This document shows positions 1 through 8,368 of a DNA stretch of 64,000 nt, in pieces. This DNA is from Fodinibius roseus (GTDB lineage Bacteria; Bacteroidota; Rhodothermia; Balneolales; Balneolaceae), in NCBI RefSeq assembly GCF_900129315.1, contig NZ_FQUS01000001.1:1-64000 (forward strand), read 5' to 3'. Positions within the stretch are counted from its first letter, which is position 1, and every line of letters starts with the position of its first letter. Under the pieces are notes generated by a model, which had not been told where the DNA came from, did not search any database, and worked only from the letters and a program-made list of their open reading frames with translations. The translations under genes were made by a program, and so were the position numbers.

Positions 1-543
1 CACGGCTGGAAGATCCGCATCCAGCACGACTGGCAGCTGAACATTGATACCACCTACAGCGAGGGCGGGGAGCGGCAGCACTTTCTGACCATGCGGCGGC
101 CGCTGCCCGAAAACGACCGCTGGTTCTGGGCGTGGTGGAAAAATGATGTGGAGGATATTTCGTTCCTGGATGAGGAGTGGATCAACGCCAAGCGCGACTC
201 GCTGACCCGGCAGTGGATCCGGGGGACCCGCGACAGCTCCTATGTGACCACCGAATACGGGCGGCCCGTGGAGACCGAATCGTTCCGGCTGAACGGTTAC
301 CTGGCCTATGAGACGCTGGGGACCTGGCGGATGACCCATGATGCGATGGGGGGACCCTTTGCGAACCTGACGGTCTACGACGAGCAGAACGACCGGCTGT
401 TTCTGCTGGAGTTCGGGCAGTTTGCCCCCAAGTACAACAAGCGCCGGTTCGTGCGGCAGTTCCGGACCATGCTGCGCACCTTTACCGCCGATTCGACCTG
501 GTCGGGGACGCTAACGCTAACGGGGATCGCAGAAGAACATTAG
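1..543 (+). CDS. DUF4837 family protein, C-terminal part (5' end outside window)
   Basis: The reading frame is open from base 1, so the start lies upstream of the window. The visible 180 residues are rich in Trp, Arg and Phe and include MRRPLPENDRWFWAWW and GGPFANLTVYDEQNDR near the C-terminus. They resemble the C-terminal half of the DUF4837 family, usually a lipoprotein of unknown function in Bacteroidota and relatives. The gene is clearly GC-richer than the array that follows, so it probably marks the conserved chromosomal flank of that array. The family call rests on motif memory, not alignment; the function is unknown. Confidence 0.65.
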   Translation, partial: HGWKIRIQHDWQLNIDTTYSEGGERQHFLTMRRPLPENDRWFWAWWKNDVEDISFLDEEWINAKRDSLTRQWIRGTRDSSYVTTEYGRPVETESFRLNGYLAYETLGTWRMTHDAMGGPFANLTVYDEQNDRLFLLEFGQFAPKYNKRRFVRQFRTMLRTFTADSTWSGTLTLTGIAEEH

Positions 544-565
544 TTGTTTGATCACAATCCCAGTC

Positions 566-574
566 AAAGGAGGT
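566..574 (+). promoter_or_regulatory. Strong Shine-Dalgarno site
   Basis: The string AAAGGAGGT lies six bases before the ATG at 580. It is the clearest ribosome-binding site in the array, since most neighbouring genes show little or none. It fixes the start of the first propeller lipoprotein. Confidence 0.75.
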
Positions 575-579
575 AGATA

Positions 580-1656
580 ATGAAGCTAAAGACCATGATT
601 TTAAAAAGCGGGTTTTGGTATGCCGTTTTTTTCCTAATAGTCGGGTGTGCCTCAGAGGAGAATAGCGAACCTATCACCTTTGAAGAGAGGGAAGTTAGCC
701 GGATGTCGTTACTTATTCCAAGCGATTCTTCACACGAAGTTGGTGCTCCCTCCGAAATACAGGCCGTACGCGGCGGATTTCTGGTGTATGATTACGGGGT
801 TAAAAAGATCTTCAAGCTTGATTCCGAGGGAAATACATTGCTTTCTTTCGGCAGCAGTGGCCGGGGACCGGGGGAATACCAGGATGTGTTATGCTTTTGG
901 GAATTCGATGAGGGGTACTGGGTCTTTGATTACAGCAGTGCCAAATTCGTTGAATATGATCGTAAAGGAAACTGGCTGGAAGATCATCCCATAACATTCG
1001 ACGGATTTCCCGATTCACCCACCAGAGTTGAAGTCATAAATCCAGAACAGTTTGTCATTGGGTCCGGTGGAAAGGAGGGCAGTCTGTTAACACTTGTGGA
1101 TATGCAAACCCAGGACATCCGGCATTTCGGGGGGTCCGTTGGCGAGTATGCAGGCTATAATCCCCGGGAAGCACGCAAGGCTATCTTATCAGGCCAAATT
1201 CCGGCAGGCAGTCAGAACGAGGTTCTCTTGGGAAGCAATCAGTCAGGTATCTTTTCCCTGCAACAGACGACCGCTTTGTTGGAAAAATACGCCCGCGACG
1301 GCGAGTTGATTTGGCAACGGAGTATTAAAGTCCCGGCCATAGAAGATCTTTTTGATCGATTGTTCGAGGAAAATAGGAGGCGTATAAACAGGGATGACTT
1401 TCTCCTGGAATTTATCCATGCCCGCCGAATGGCTACCAATGAAGGCGGAGTTGCTATCCTGCTAAATACCCTTGAAAACCAACCGGTGACCGTGGTCTGG
1501 GTAACGGATGATGGACAGGATGGCACTATTGTCTCCTTCCCGGAAATAGATAACGATCTGCTGGGATTAACTTTCACTATATCTGCGGACGGATCCTATA
1601 TATACTTTTCAGATGCTTTGGATGGAGAGTTGTACAGAGCGGAGTGGCCGGTATGA
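580..1656 (+). CDS. 6-bladed beta-propeller lipoprotein (array copy 1)
   Basis: 358 residues. A lipoprotein signal peptide ends in LIVGC, with Cys23 as the probable lipidated residue, so the protein should sit in the cell envelope. The body has short repeated beta-rich units (about residues 55-340) and the family signature GRGPGEY near residues 94-100, as in the DUF5128/'6-bladed beta-propeller' family. The C-terminus (LDGELYRAEWPV) and the middle (LLNTLENQPVTVVWV) match the copy at 17735 best, so these two form one subfamily. The start is set by the strong ribosome-binding site at 566-574. The ligand is unknown; binding or sensing at the cell surface is inference only. Confidence 0.85.
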   Translation: MKLKTMILKSGFWYAVFFLIVGCASEENSEPITFEEREVSRMSLLIPSDSSHEVGAPSEIQAVRGGFLVYDYGVKKIFKLDSEGNTLLSFGSSGRGPGEYQDVLCFWEFDEGYWVFDYSSAKFVEYDRKGNWLEDHPITFDGFPDSPTRVEVINPEQFVIGSGGKEGSLLTLVDMQTQDIRHFGGSVGEYAGYNPREARKAILSGQIPAGSQNEVLLGSNQSGIFSLQQTTALLEKYARDGELIWQRSIKVPAIEDLFDRLFEENRRRINRDDFLLEFIHARRMATNEGGVAILLNTLENQPVTVVWVTDDGQDGTIVSFPEIDNDLLGLTFTISADGSYIYFSDALDGELYRAEWPV

Positions 1657-1991
1657 TTTAACCGTTACCGATCTCCATCGATATAGTTTATGGCGGAAAA
1701 TATTTTTTAAAGGCTCGATGTAAAATCTGATTGAGATTAATCCTCGATGCTTTTTTCCAATATGCATACGATATAACAACATAGGATAAGTTGATGGAGA
1801 ATTGAGCTGCATGATATTTTATGACACTAATACTCAAAGAACCTATCAACCAGGACGCTGATGGGAGACAAGTCCTTGCTGATGTAGTTTTAAAAAAGAA
1901 CACTATATAGTTTTGTGAAAAAATGTACAATCTGCTATACAAGTTATTGAAGAGTCCTTTCACAACTTGCACGTTAACCTGATCAATTTTT
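1657..1991 (+). other. AT-rich intergenic stretch, no supported gene
   Basis: 335 bases between array copies 1 and 2. The only long frame, on the minus strand, runs into the signal-peptide codons of the next gene and lacks recognisable motifs. A short plus-strand stretch around 1830-1910 reads PINQDADGRQVLADVVLKK and could be a relic, but no family was recognised. No clear promoter or terminator seen. Confidence 0.4.
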
Positions 1992-3227
1992 ATGAAGAAT
2001 TTATCTTTTGGGATACTCCTTTTTTTTATCGGATGCGCTGCACCCAAAGAAGACATCGAAATTCCCGAAGATATCAGTAACCTCGAAAATTTGACTGTAT
2101 ATTCCGAAGAGACCGAAGCGGACTCATCCGTGGAGTTTGTCCACGACGTAACTTTTGAGGTTCCTGAGAATATTTCACGGAATTGGTTTAAGCGCTTTCC
2201 AGGGTATAATTGGCTTGCAGGTATTGAAATCGACGATTCCGGGAGAGTGTTTATTGCAGATCACTCTTTTAAAATGATTCATGTATTTGATTCGGAGGGA
2301 AGTTACGTAACGAGCCTGGGGCGGGAAGGAAACGGACCGGGAGAATATCAAAGTATCACAGATACAGAAATTTTTTCGCAAAAACTGCACGTCTTTGATT
2401 GGATGAAGTTTAGAACAACAACCTATTCACTTGATTCACTTAAAGATATTGAAACAGAAGATGTCAGGCCTCCGGTTAATATGGGTGAAATTGATAAAAT
2501 AACCGGATGGTTTACAATACGGCCCTTACTCAGAAGCGAGGGGACGTATCTGGCAGGATTTATTGAAGATTGGCCGAATGCAAATGTGGGGAGCCCAAAG
2601 TATAATCTTGGGCAGGATCGGCCCATGAAGTTTTTCTTTATGGACAATGAAAGCTACATTTTTTCCGATGAAATTTTTGAATTAAAAAAAGGACGTGAAG
2701 ATCTCGTTGCCCAGGTAGGGGACCGGCATCTGTTTAATCTTAGAACGTATCCTTTCCTTGCACGATCACTGATAACTATCTCCAATGACAATCATATCTA
2801 TACTACATGGACAAAAAACTTTCTGATAAAAGTCTACGGTCCGGATGGAGCCTATTTAAGAGCCTTTTATCATCCATATCAGAGAAAAATATTACGAAGA
2901 GAAGAAGTCCTTCCCCTGTTTGATGGAAATGACGAATGGGGGATGCGGGATTTGGTTCAACATGCTGAGTTGCCGGAAACATGGCCGGCCATAAAATCAA
3001 TAATTACTGATGATAAAAACCGTCTTTGGGTTTCTAAGATCGTATCTGATGATGTATATGAATGGTGGGTATTGCAAGATACCGGGGAATTGGTTGCGAA
3101 GTTTAGATGGCCGGAGAACCGTAGTATTGAGGCCGTAAAAAATGGATACGCATACTCTCATGAGGCTGATGAAGAAACCGGAATTCAGAAGATTTTGAGA
3201 TATCGGATCGAAATGGAAAAAAATTAA
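1992..3227 (+). CDS. 6-bladed beta-propeller lipoprotein (array copy 2)
   Basis: 411 residues. Lipobox FFIGC with Cys15. After the signal peptide comes the block IPEDISNLENLTVYSEE, shared with copies at 3386, 4845, 8369 and 10204. GNGPGEY lies near residues 113-119. The C-terminal blade carries WWVL, then KNGYAYSHEADEETGIQ and RYRIEMEK, also shared with that subfamily. It is predicted to be an envelope lipoprotein with a six-blade fold; the ligand is unknown. No convincing ribosome-binding site precedes the ATG. Confidence 0.85.
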   Translation: MKNLSFGILLFFIGCAAPKEDIEIPEDISNLENLTVYSEETEADSSVEFVHDVTFEVPENISRNWFKRFPGYNWLAGIEIDDSGRVFIADHSFKMIHVFDSEGSYVTSLGREGNGPGEYQSITDTEIFSQKLHVFDWMKFRTTTYSLDSLKDIETEDVRPPVNMGEIDKITGWFTIRPLLRSEGTYLAGFIEDWPNANVGSPKYNLGQDRPMKFFFMDNESYIFSDEIFELKKGREDLVAQVGDRHLFNLRTYPFLARSLITISNDNHIYTTWTKNFLIKVYGPDGAYLRAFYHPYQRKILRREEVLPLFDGNDEWGMRDLVQHAELPETWPAIKSIITDDKNRLWVSKIVSDDVYEWWVLQDTGELVAKFRWPENRSIEAVKNGYAYSHEADEETGIQKILRYRIEMEKN

Positions 3228-3385
3228 TAATTTAACTCTATTAAGTGGTTGAATATCTGTTCAAATGAACCTGCCGGGAAGGGATACCTTCATCTCCGAA
3301 AAAACCAAAACTTGCGGCCTCCGCTATATTTTTCTACTATATAAATAATATTATAGTTAAGAAAGGATAGTATTTTATACGCCTT

Positions 3386-4636
3386 ATGAGATCACCACCG
3401 ACAAGCCTGTTATTTCTTATACTATTTTTCGTGGTATGCGGATGTGCATCAGAGAATGATGTGGATATACCAGCACATCTCGAAGGCTTGGAAAATCTTA
3501 CCGTGTATCAGCGTCCTGAACATCCGGATACTCTCATCCTTCATCGCGAGCAGGTGTTTGGTATTACAGATTCCTTGTTAATTGATTTTGTCGGCAGTAT
3601 GGCTGTAGACGATTCAGGCAGAGTATATGTAACGAGTGGTAGACCCAATGGTATAAAGGTCTTTGATCCCGATGGCCGATATTTGACCCAAATTGGGCGG
3701 GAAGGCCGGGGACCGGGGGAATTCGTGGCTGCTCCTGGCCTTAATATCATATCAAACCAGCTATATGTGGTAGACTACGGGGCTTATAGAATCAGCATCT
3801 TTTCTGTCGATTCTCTCAAGCTGATTCGTACCGTAAACATAAATCTGACAAACAAAATTAAGGCATTAGCCGATTATGCTGTCCATCAAATAATCCCTGA
3901 TAAAAACGGAGCGTTTTTAGTTTGTTTTAAAAAAATCCTACGTGAGGTTCCTGACCTTCCCGAAGGAATTAAAATAGATACTCTTTATCGGAGCTATTAT
4001 CCCATAAACAAAGAAGGCAGACTTATACCAAAGCAAGTTTTAAGAATTCAAGATCAACCTGTCGTAACCGAATCCATTTATCAGAATGTTTTCCCAGCTA
4101 GTTTCAATTTTTTTAGTAAACCACTGGTTGTGGTTTCCAATAATGGATCAATCTATACGGCTAATTCAAAAGATTTTTTGATCAAAGAATACAGTCCCGA
4201 CGGAGAATATCGGCGCGCCTTTTTTCATCCCTATCATAACGTATCGCTAACCAGAGAAATTGTGTTGGAAAGTAACTATGATATTATGAGCAAATTGATA
4301 TCACGAGGAGGTATAAGCGAGAATATGAGTCAGACTATGATTAACAGCCGCCTTCGCTTACTTCGTCAAATTGATCTCCCCCCAAACTGGCCGGCCTTGA
4401 ATGACCTGCTGGTGGATGACGAAAACCGTCTCTGGCTTTCGACTATTGTCAATGATCAAACGGTCTACCAATGGTGGGTCTTGGATGAAAATGGAAAGTT
4501 GCTGGCTGGCTTCCAATGGCCGCGCAGTAAAGCGATCAAAATAATCAAAAACGGATGCGTGTATACCGAAGAGACAAACAAAAAGACAGGTTTAGAGAGA
4601 GTAGTCAGGTATAAGATTGCTATGAGTAAGGGATAA
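3386..4636 (+). CDS. 6-bladed beta-propeller lipoprotein (array copy 3)
   Basis: 416 residues. Lipobox VVCGC with Cys20, then IPAHLEGLENLTVYQR, the N-terminal block of the main array subfamily. GRGPGEF lies near residues 107-113. Residues such as WPALNDLLVDDENRLWLST and VYQWWVLDENGKLL mark the last blades, followed by KNGCVYTEETNKKTGLE and RYKIAMSKG at the end. It lies in tandem with its neighbours on the same strand; the 158-base gap upstream is AT-rich. Function unknown beyond the fold; an envelope location is expected from the lipobox. Confidence 0.85.
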   Translation: MRSPPTSLLFLILFFVVCGCASENDVDIPAHLEGLENLTVYQRPEHPDTLILHREQVFGITDSLLIDFVGSMAVDDSGRVYVTSGRPNGIKVFDPDGRYLTQIGREGRGPGEFVAAPGLNIISNQLYVVDYGAYRISIFSVDSLKLIRTVNINLTNKIKALADYAVHQIIPDKNGAFLVCFKKILREVPDLPEGIKIDTLYRSYYPINKEGRLIPKQVLRIQDQPVVTESIYQNVFPASFNFFSKPLVVVSNNGSIYTANSKDFLIKEYSPDGEYRRAFFHPYHNVSLTREIVLESNYDIMSKLISRGGISENMSQTMINSRLRLLRQIDLPPNWPALNDLLVDDENRLWLSTIVNDQTVYQWWVLDENGKLLAGFQWPRSKAIKIIKNGCVYTEETNKKTGLERVVRYKIAMSKG

Positions 4637-4657
4637 GAATTTAACGGACTGTATTGT

Positions 4658-4804
4658 ATGAATACATCCAAAATTTACCGTCAATATGATGCTATGGACT
4701 GTGGTCCCACCTGCCTGCGGATGGTGGCCAAGCATTACGGGCGAAGCTATACGATGGATACCGTGCGGGGCCGGAGTGACATCAATAGGGAGAGTGTGTT
4801 ATGA
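4658..4804 (+). pseudogene. Remnant of a C39-peptidase (bacteriocin-type) ABC transporter
   Basis: A 48-codon reading frame starts MNTSKIYRQYDAMDCGPTCL and continues with RMVAKHYGR. This is the N-terminal hallmark of C39 peptidase domains, the processing protease at the front of peptide-exporting ABC transporters; Cys15 in DCG would be the catalytic Cys. The frame stops after SDINRESVL, where the family continues for roughly 100 more peptidase residues and then membrane and ATPase domains, none of which is present. It sits 22 bases after one propeller gene and 41 before the next. It is thus a stump of a peptide secretion gene inside the array. Confidence 0.8.
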
Positions 4805-4844
4805 TCTGAAGTAACATTCACAATATTTATAAATAATAAATATT

Positions 4845-6059
4845 ATGATACATAAACTGAAGAAAATTCAGTTCAGGATACTCCCAATTCTTTTCTTACT
4901 CTTTCTATGCGCATGCTCCGCAGGAGAGGAAAATACTGTCCCCGCCGAAGTTAGCGAGCTGGAAAATATGACAACGATCCCAGCCGATATACAGCCAACT
5001 CATGATATAACCATTCAAAAAGAGAAAGTATTTGGTGATTTTGAAAGGAATACAGGAGCTATGGGCGGCATAAGAGATATTGCTGTGGATGACTCCGGGA
5101 GAGTATTTATATCAGATACCCAGCAAAAAACTATTCATATGTTCAGTCCCGATGGACAGTTTATCCAAAATATTGGCCGAAGCGGCAGCGGACCGGGCGA
5201 ATTTCGCCATATTTTTCCTATGAAAATTCAAGGTGACAAGCTTTTTGCATTTGACCCCACTTTTTATCGGCTAAATTTTTATTCACTTGAATCTCTAACA
5301 TTTGATCATGTAGAAGAATTATTTTTCCAGGATTGGTCAGATATTGAAAATATTAAGAAAGCAAGCCCTGTCAAATTCTATGACTGGAGCAACAATAATC
5401 TATTGATAGGTTTTGATCAAGTAAGAGGTGACAATATCTACTACTACGTTGTGAACAATAGTGGTCACAGGACAGAGATTATTTCGGGTCCAATACTCGT
5501 GCAAAAAGATGAGAAACAGATGGAAATAGATATTGTATATCTTAATGGAATGGAGGGTTCATATGAGTTTCCCTTTGGCAGGGAGTCCCTTATCGCTGTT
5601 TCGGAAGACCGGCATATCTTTACGGCATGGACTGAGCATTTTCTAATCAAAGAATATAATCCGGAGGGTACCTATCTTCGGGCTTGGTATTATCCCTATA
5701 AAAATCTACCGTTGACACAGAATGAACTCGATAGCTACGCTGCCTCACGTGGTGATTTTGAGCCGATTATCCAAGAGGCCTATACTAAAAATGAACTTCC
5801 AGCAACAAGACCGGCCCTGAAGGATATAAGGATCGACGATCAAAACCGGCTTTGGGTTTCAACGGTTGTTAAGGATTTGTCCGTAACTGAATGGTGGATA
5901 CTGGAGATGGACGGTACGCTGTTAGGTCGGTTCACCTGGCCAAAGCAAAAACAAATTGAAGCAATAAAAAATAGTTGCTTATATACCAAGGAGACTGATC
6001 GGGAAACCGGAATACAAGAGGTGGTTCGATATCGGGTTAAGATGAAAAAACAATACTGA
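4845..6059 (+). CDS. 6-bladed beta-propeller lipoprotein (array copy 4)
   Basis: 404 residues. A signal peptide with lipobox LCAC (Cys24) is followed by VPAEVSELENMTTIPAD, the subfamily N-terminal block. GSGPGEF lies near residues 113-119. The last blades read LKDIRIDDQNRLWVST and EWWILEMDGTLL, ending ETDRETGIQEVVRYRVK. Typical length for the intact copies. It is probably an envelope lipoprotein with unknown ligand. The next frame downstream overlaps its last bases and belongs to a broken paralogue. Confidence 0.85.
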   Translation: MIHKLKKIQFRILPILFLLFLCACSAGEENTVPAEVSELENMTTIPADIQPTHDITIQKEKVFGDFERNTGAMGGIRDIAVDDSGRVFISDTQQKTIHMFSPDGQFIQNIGRSGSGPGEFRHIFPMKIQGDKLFAFDPTFYRLNFYSLESLTFDHVEELFFQDWSDIENIKKASPVKFYDWSNNNLLIGFDQVRGDNIYYYVVNNSGHRTEIISGPILVQKDEKQMEIDIVYLNGMEGSYEFPFGRESLIAVSEDRHIFTAWTEHFLIKEYNPEGTYLRAWYYPYKNLPLTQNELDSYAASRGDFEPIIQEAYTKNELPATRPALKDIRIDDQNRLWVSTVVKDLSVTEWWILEMDGTLLGRFTWPKQKQIEAIKNSCLYTKETDRETGIQEVVRYRVKMKKQY

Positions 6060-6063
6060 ATTT

Positions 6064-6840
6064 AGCTTTTCCCATACAATCAATTTAATTGCTGAAAACA
6101 GGAATGATTATGCAGAGCTACAGGGGTACTTGCCTAAACGGATTTTCCCGTTGCGTGACGGGACGTTTTTGGTTTCCTATAGACAATATGATGAATATGA
6201 AAATAAGGGTAAAGCAAGTTTTGTTTATTACGTAATCCAGGATAATAAAGGACATATTGTAAGCGATCCGGTCTTCAAACAAAAGGGCCTCACGTATTTA
6301 GTTCATGAAAAACCGGGCGGAAATATGCGTCGTATGCACTCCTTTCCTTTTCATGGTAAACCATTGCTTGCTGTATCCGGTGATGATTATTTATATACTG
6401 CCAGGACAGAAAAATTCAAGATAGATGTATATAATAAAGAGGGACAACTTGTTAGCACCATTCAACAACCATTTGATAATAGAATCTTTGCCAAGGATGA
6501 AGTTCTTGCACGATATGAAGAAACAAACTATATGTGGCAGTTGGGTGACGGGATCGCTCTGGAGATGATCCGGGAGGCCGATAATCTTCCTGAAGAATGG
6601 CCGGCCCTTGAGGCGATGTTCTTTGATGATGAGGATCGCCTGTGGATTTCCACTATTGTCGATGATTTCGAAATCTTCCAGTGGTGGATGCTTAAAAAAT
6701 CAGGGGAAGTGATCACTAAATTTGAATGGCCTCGCGACCATTCTATTGAAAAAGTCCGAAACGGCAAGCTCTATACCCGTGAAACAGAGGAAGAAACCGA
6801 GCTGGAGGAGATTGTGCGCTATGATATTAAGGTGATTTAA
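6064..6840 (+). pseudogene. 5'-truncated 6-bladed beta-propeller copy
   Basis: Family-like sequence is readable from about 6064 (SFSHTINLIAEN, then YLPKRIFPLRDGTFLVSY), directly after the stop of the previous gene. It runs intact to the C-terminus (QWWMLKKSGEVITKFEWP and RETEEETELEEIVRYDIK). There is no signal peptide, no N-terminal block and no GxGPGEF motif, and the first possible start codon (TTG at 6130) lies inside conserved sequence. About the first 40% of the gene is missing, as if the copy were fused onto the end of its neighbour. The product, if made, could not be exported. Confidence 0.75.
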
Positions 6841-7018
6841 TTAGCCTGCAGGGAATCATCTTTATCTCTGCCTGGAAAGTTGAAATTTGCTGTGTACATG
6901 ATATTTATATATTTAATCAGTAAATTTAATAACAAACAGTATGATACGATCGTAAAAAGCTTGCCGGTATCATGTTGGATGACCGACTTATAAATGGTTA
7001 ATCGTAAAATATACTATT

Positions 7019-7276
7019 ATGCTCCGCACATACGAAGGCACGCTGAAAGGAAACCAAATTGACTGGAGTGGTGAAGCTCCGGATTCCAAACAAACGCTTC
7101 ATGTGCATATTACCGTGTTGGATGAGGAAGACACCCCTGGACAAAGGGGCCGCCGCATGGCCGCGGCTCTAAAAGATATGGCCCAAACAGGGGGCTTTTC
7201 TGAAGTAGCCGATCCGTCCGAATGGCAACGTAAAATAAGAACAGATCGTCCGCTTCCGGGTCGGGAGTTAGAATGA
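7019..7276 (+). CDS. Putative VapB-like antitoxin
   Basis: 85 residues: MLRTYEGTLKGNQIDWSGE at the start, a Gly/Arg-rich middle and a C-terminal SEWQRKIRTDRPLPGR. It overlaps the next gene in an ATGA junction, typical of toxin-antitoxin pairs, and that gene is a PIN-domain toxin, so this is probably its antitoxin. The N-terminus fits a short beta-rich DNA-binding or dimerisation domain and the C-terminus a toxin-wrapping tail. The call depends mostly on context; no specific antitoxin family was recognised with certainty. Confidence 0.6.
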   Translation: MLRTYEGTLKGNQIDWSGEAPDSKQTLHVHITVLDEEDTPGQRGRRMAAALKDMAQTGGFSEVADPSEWQRKIRTDRPLPGRELE

Positions 7277-7654
7277 GTACAGACTTGATTGACAGTAACC
7301 TGATCATTTATGCCACGCAACCAAACCATGAAAATTTACGTCAATACATTGCTGATAATGCTCCGGCAGTAGCTGTCATAAGTAAAATTGAAACGCTTGG
7401 CTACCACAAACTGAGCTCCGAGGGAAAAAAAATTTTTGGAAGAATTTTTTGATGCAGCCCATCTCTTGCCGGTTAGCCAGCAAGCTGTTGAACATGCGAT
7501 TTCACTCCGCCAGAAACGCCGTATCTCTCCCGGTGATTCTCTGATTGCAGGAATTGCTCTTAGCCATGGACTACGTTTAGCTACGCATAACATAACAGAC
7601 TTTGATTGGATTAATGAATTAGAGGTATTTGACCCTCTTAGCATTGAAGGGTAG
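7273..7654 (+). pseudogene. Frameshifted PIN-domain toxin (VapC-like)
   Basis: The frame starts with ATG at 7273, overlapping the antitoxin stop, and reads LIDSNLIIYATQ, with the first catalytic Asp of PIN RNases, then ISKIETLGY with the Glu. At 7425-7432 a run of eight A bases shifts the frame and causes an early stop. The next frame continues in register as FLEEFFDAAHLLPV and SPGDSLIAGIALSHGLRL, with the remaining acidic residues (GDSL, NITDFDWI). Seven A bases would restore one protein of about 126 residues. Either the toxin is inactivated or the run is a sequencing or slippage error. Confidence 0.75.
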
Positions 7655-7702
7655 ATATCCAACAAATATAGGCGAAGAAGGAAAAGGATCGGGATAATTT
7701 AG

Positions 7703-8323
7703 CAACTTCTACATAGTACCACCATTTCCCGGATCGATAAATCGGGAAAATTCTTTGAGAAAAAACTTTTACAGCTATCTACACCGTTTCCAAGTGATCA
7801 GAAATTAGTTTACTTCGGATCAGGTGTGTCGGTCTTTAGCAATGCAGCTTTTTATCCCGATATCAGGATATCCGCTGATTCCCTGGGAAATCTGTATATT
7901 GGGAAAAGTGACAGCCTTATCATCCGAAAGTATAGTGAACATGGAGAACTGTCTGCCGTTTTACGAGACACATATTCTCCGGCACCGCTCACTGACAACC
8001 ATATTGACAGTTTGTATAATCACAGAGGTAATCTTTTTAAGAAAGCGGTAAATGAAGTGGGACGTCCTGATTACTGGCCGACATTTCAGGATTTCCTGAT
8101 TGATGACTTGGGACGCTGTTGGGTTGAACTTATTGATCCCGGTAAATCCGATCAAACGTGGTGGATCTTCAGCAGAGAGAACCAACCACAATGGAAGTTA
8201 AAATTACCCGTAAATGTAACCTTATTCGAGGTACAAAAAGAGCAAGCGTATGGGATATTTCGTGCTGAGGACAGTATTTCTAAAGTCATACGATTTCAGA
8301 TAAAAGGACTTGAAGGATTATAA
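7703..8323 (+). pseudogene. C-terminal remnant of a 6-bladed beta-propeller protein
   Basis: From just after a TAG at 7700 the frame is open and reads TTISRIDKSGKFFEKKLLQ, then YFGSGVSVFSNAAF, ISADSLGNLYIGKSDSL and FLIDDLGRCWVELIDPG, ending RFQIKGLEGL. These are propeller-blade-like units including the WWIF strand of the last blade. There is no ATG, no signal peptide and no GxGPGEF region. A GTG at 7826 is the first plausible start and lies within blade sequence. It is divergent from the main array subfamily. Read as a 5'-deleted copy. Confidence 0.65.
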
Positions 8324-8368
8324 GCTAATGGAAAAATAAATCAATCCGTTAATCTAAACTTCTATCCC

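Noticed and set aside
1688-2056. Minus-strand 122-codon frame
   Set aside because: It overlaps the start and signal peptide of a clear lipoprotein gene on the other strand and shows no family motif.
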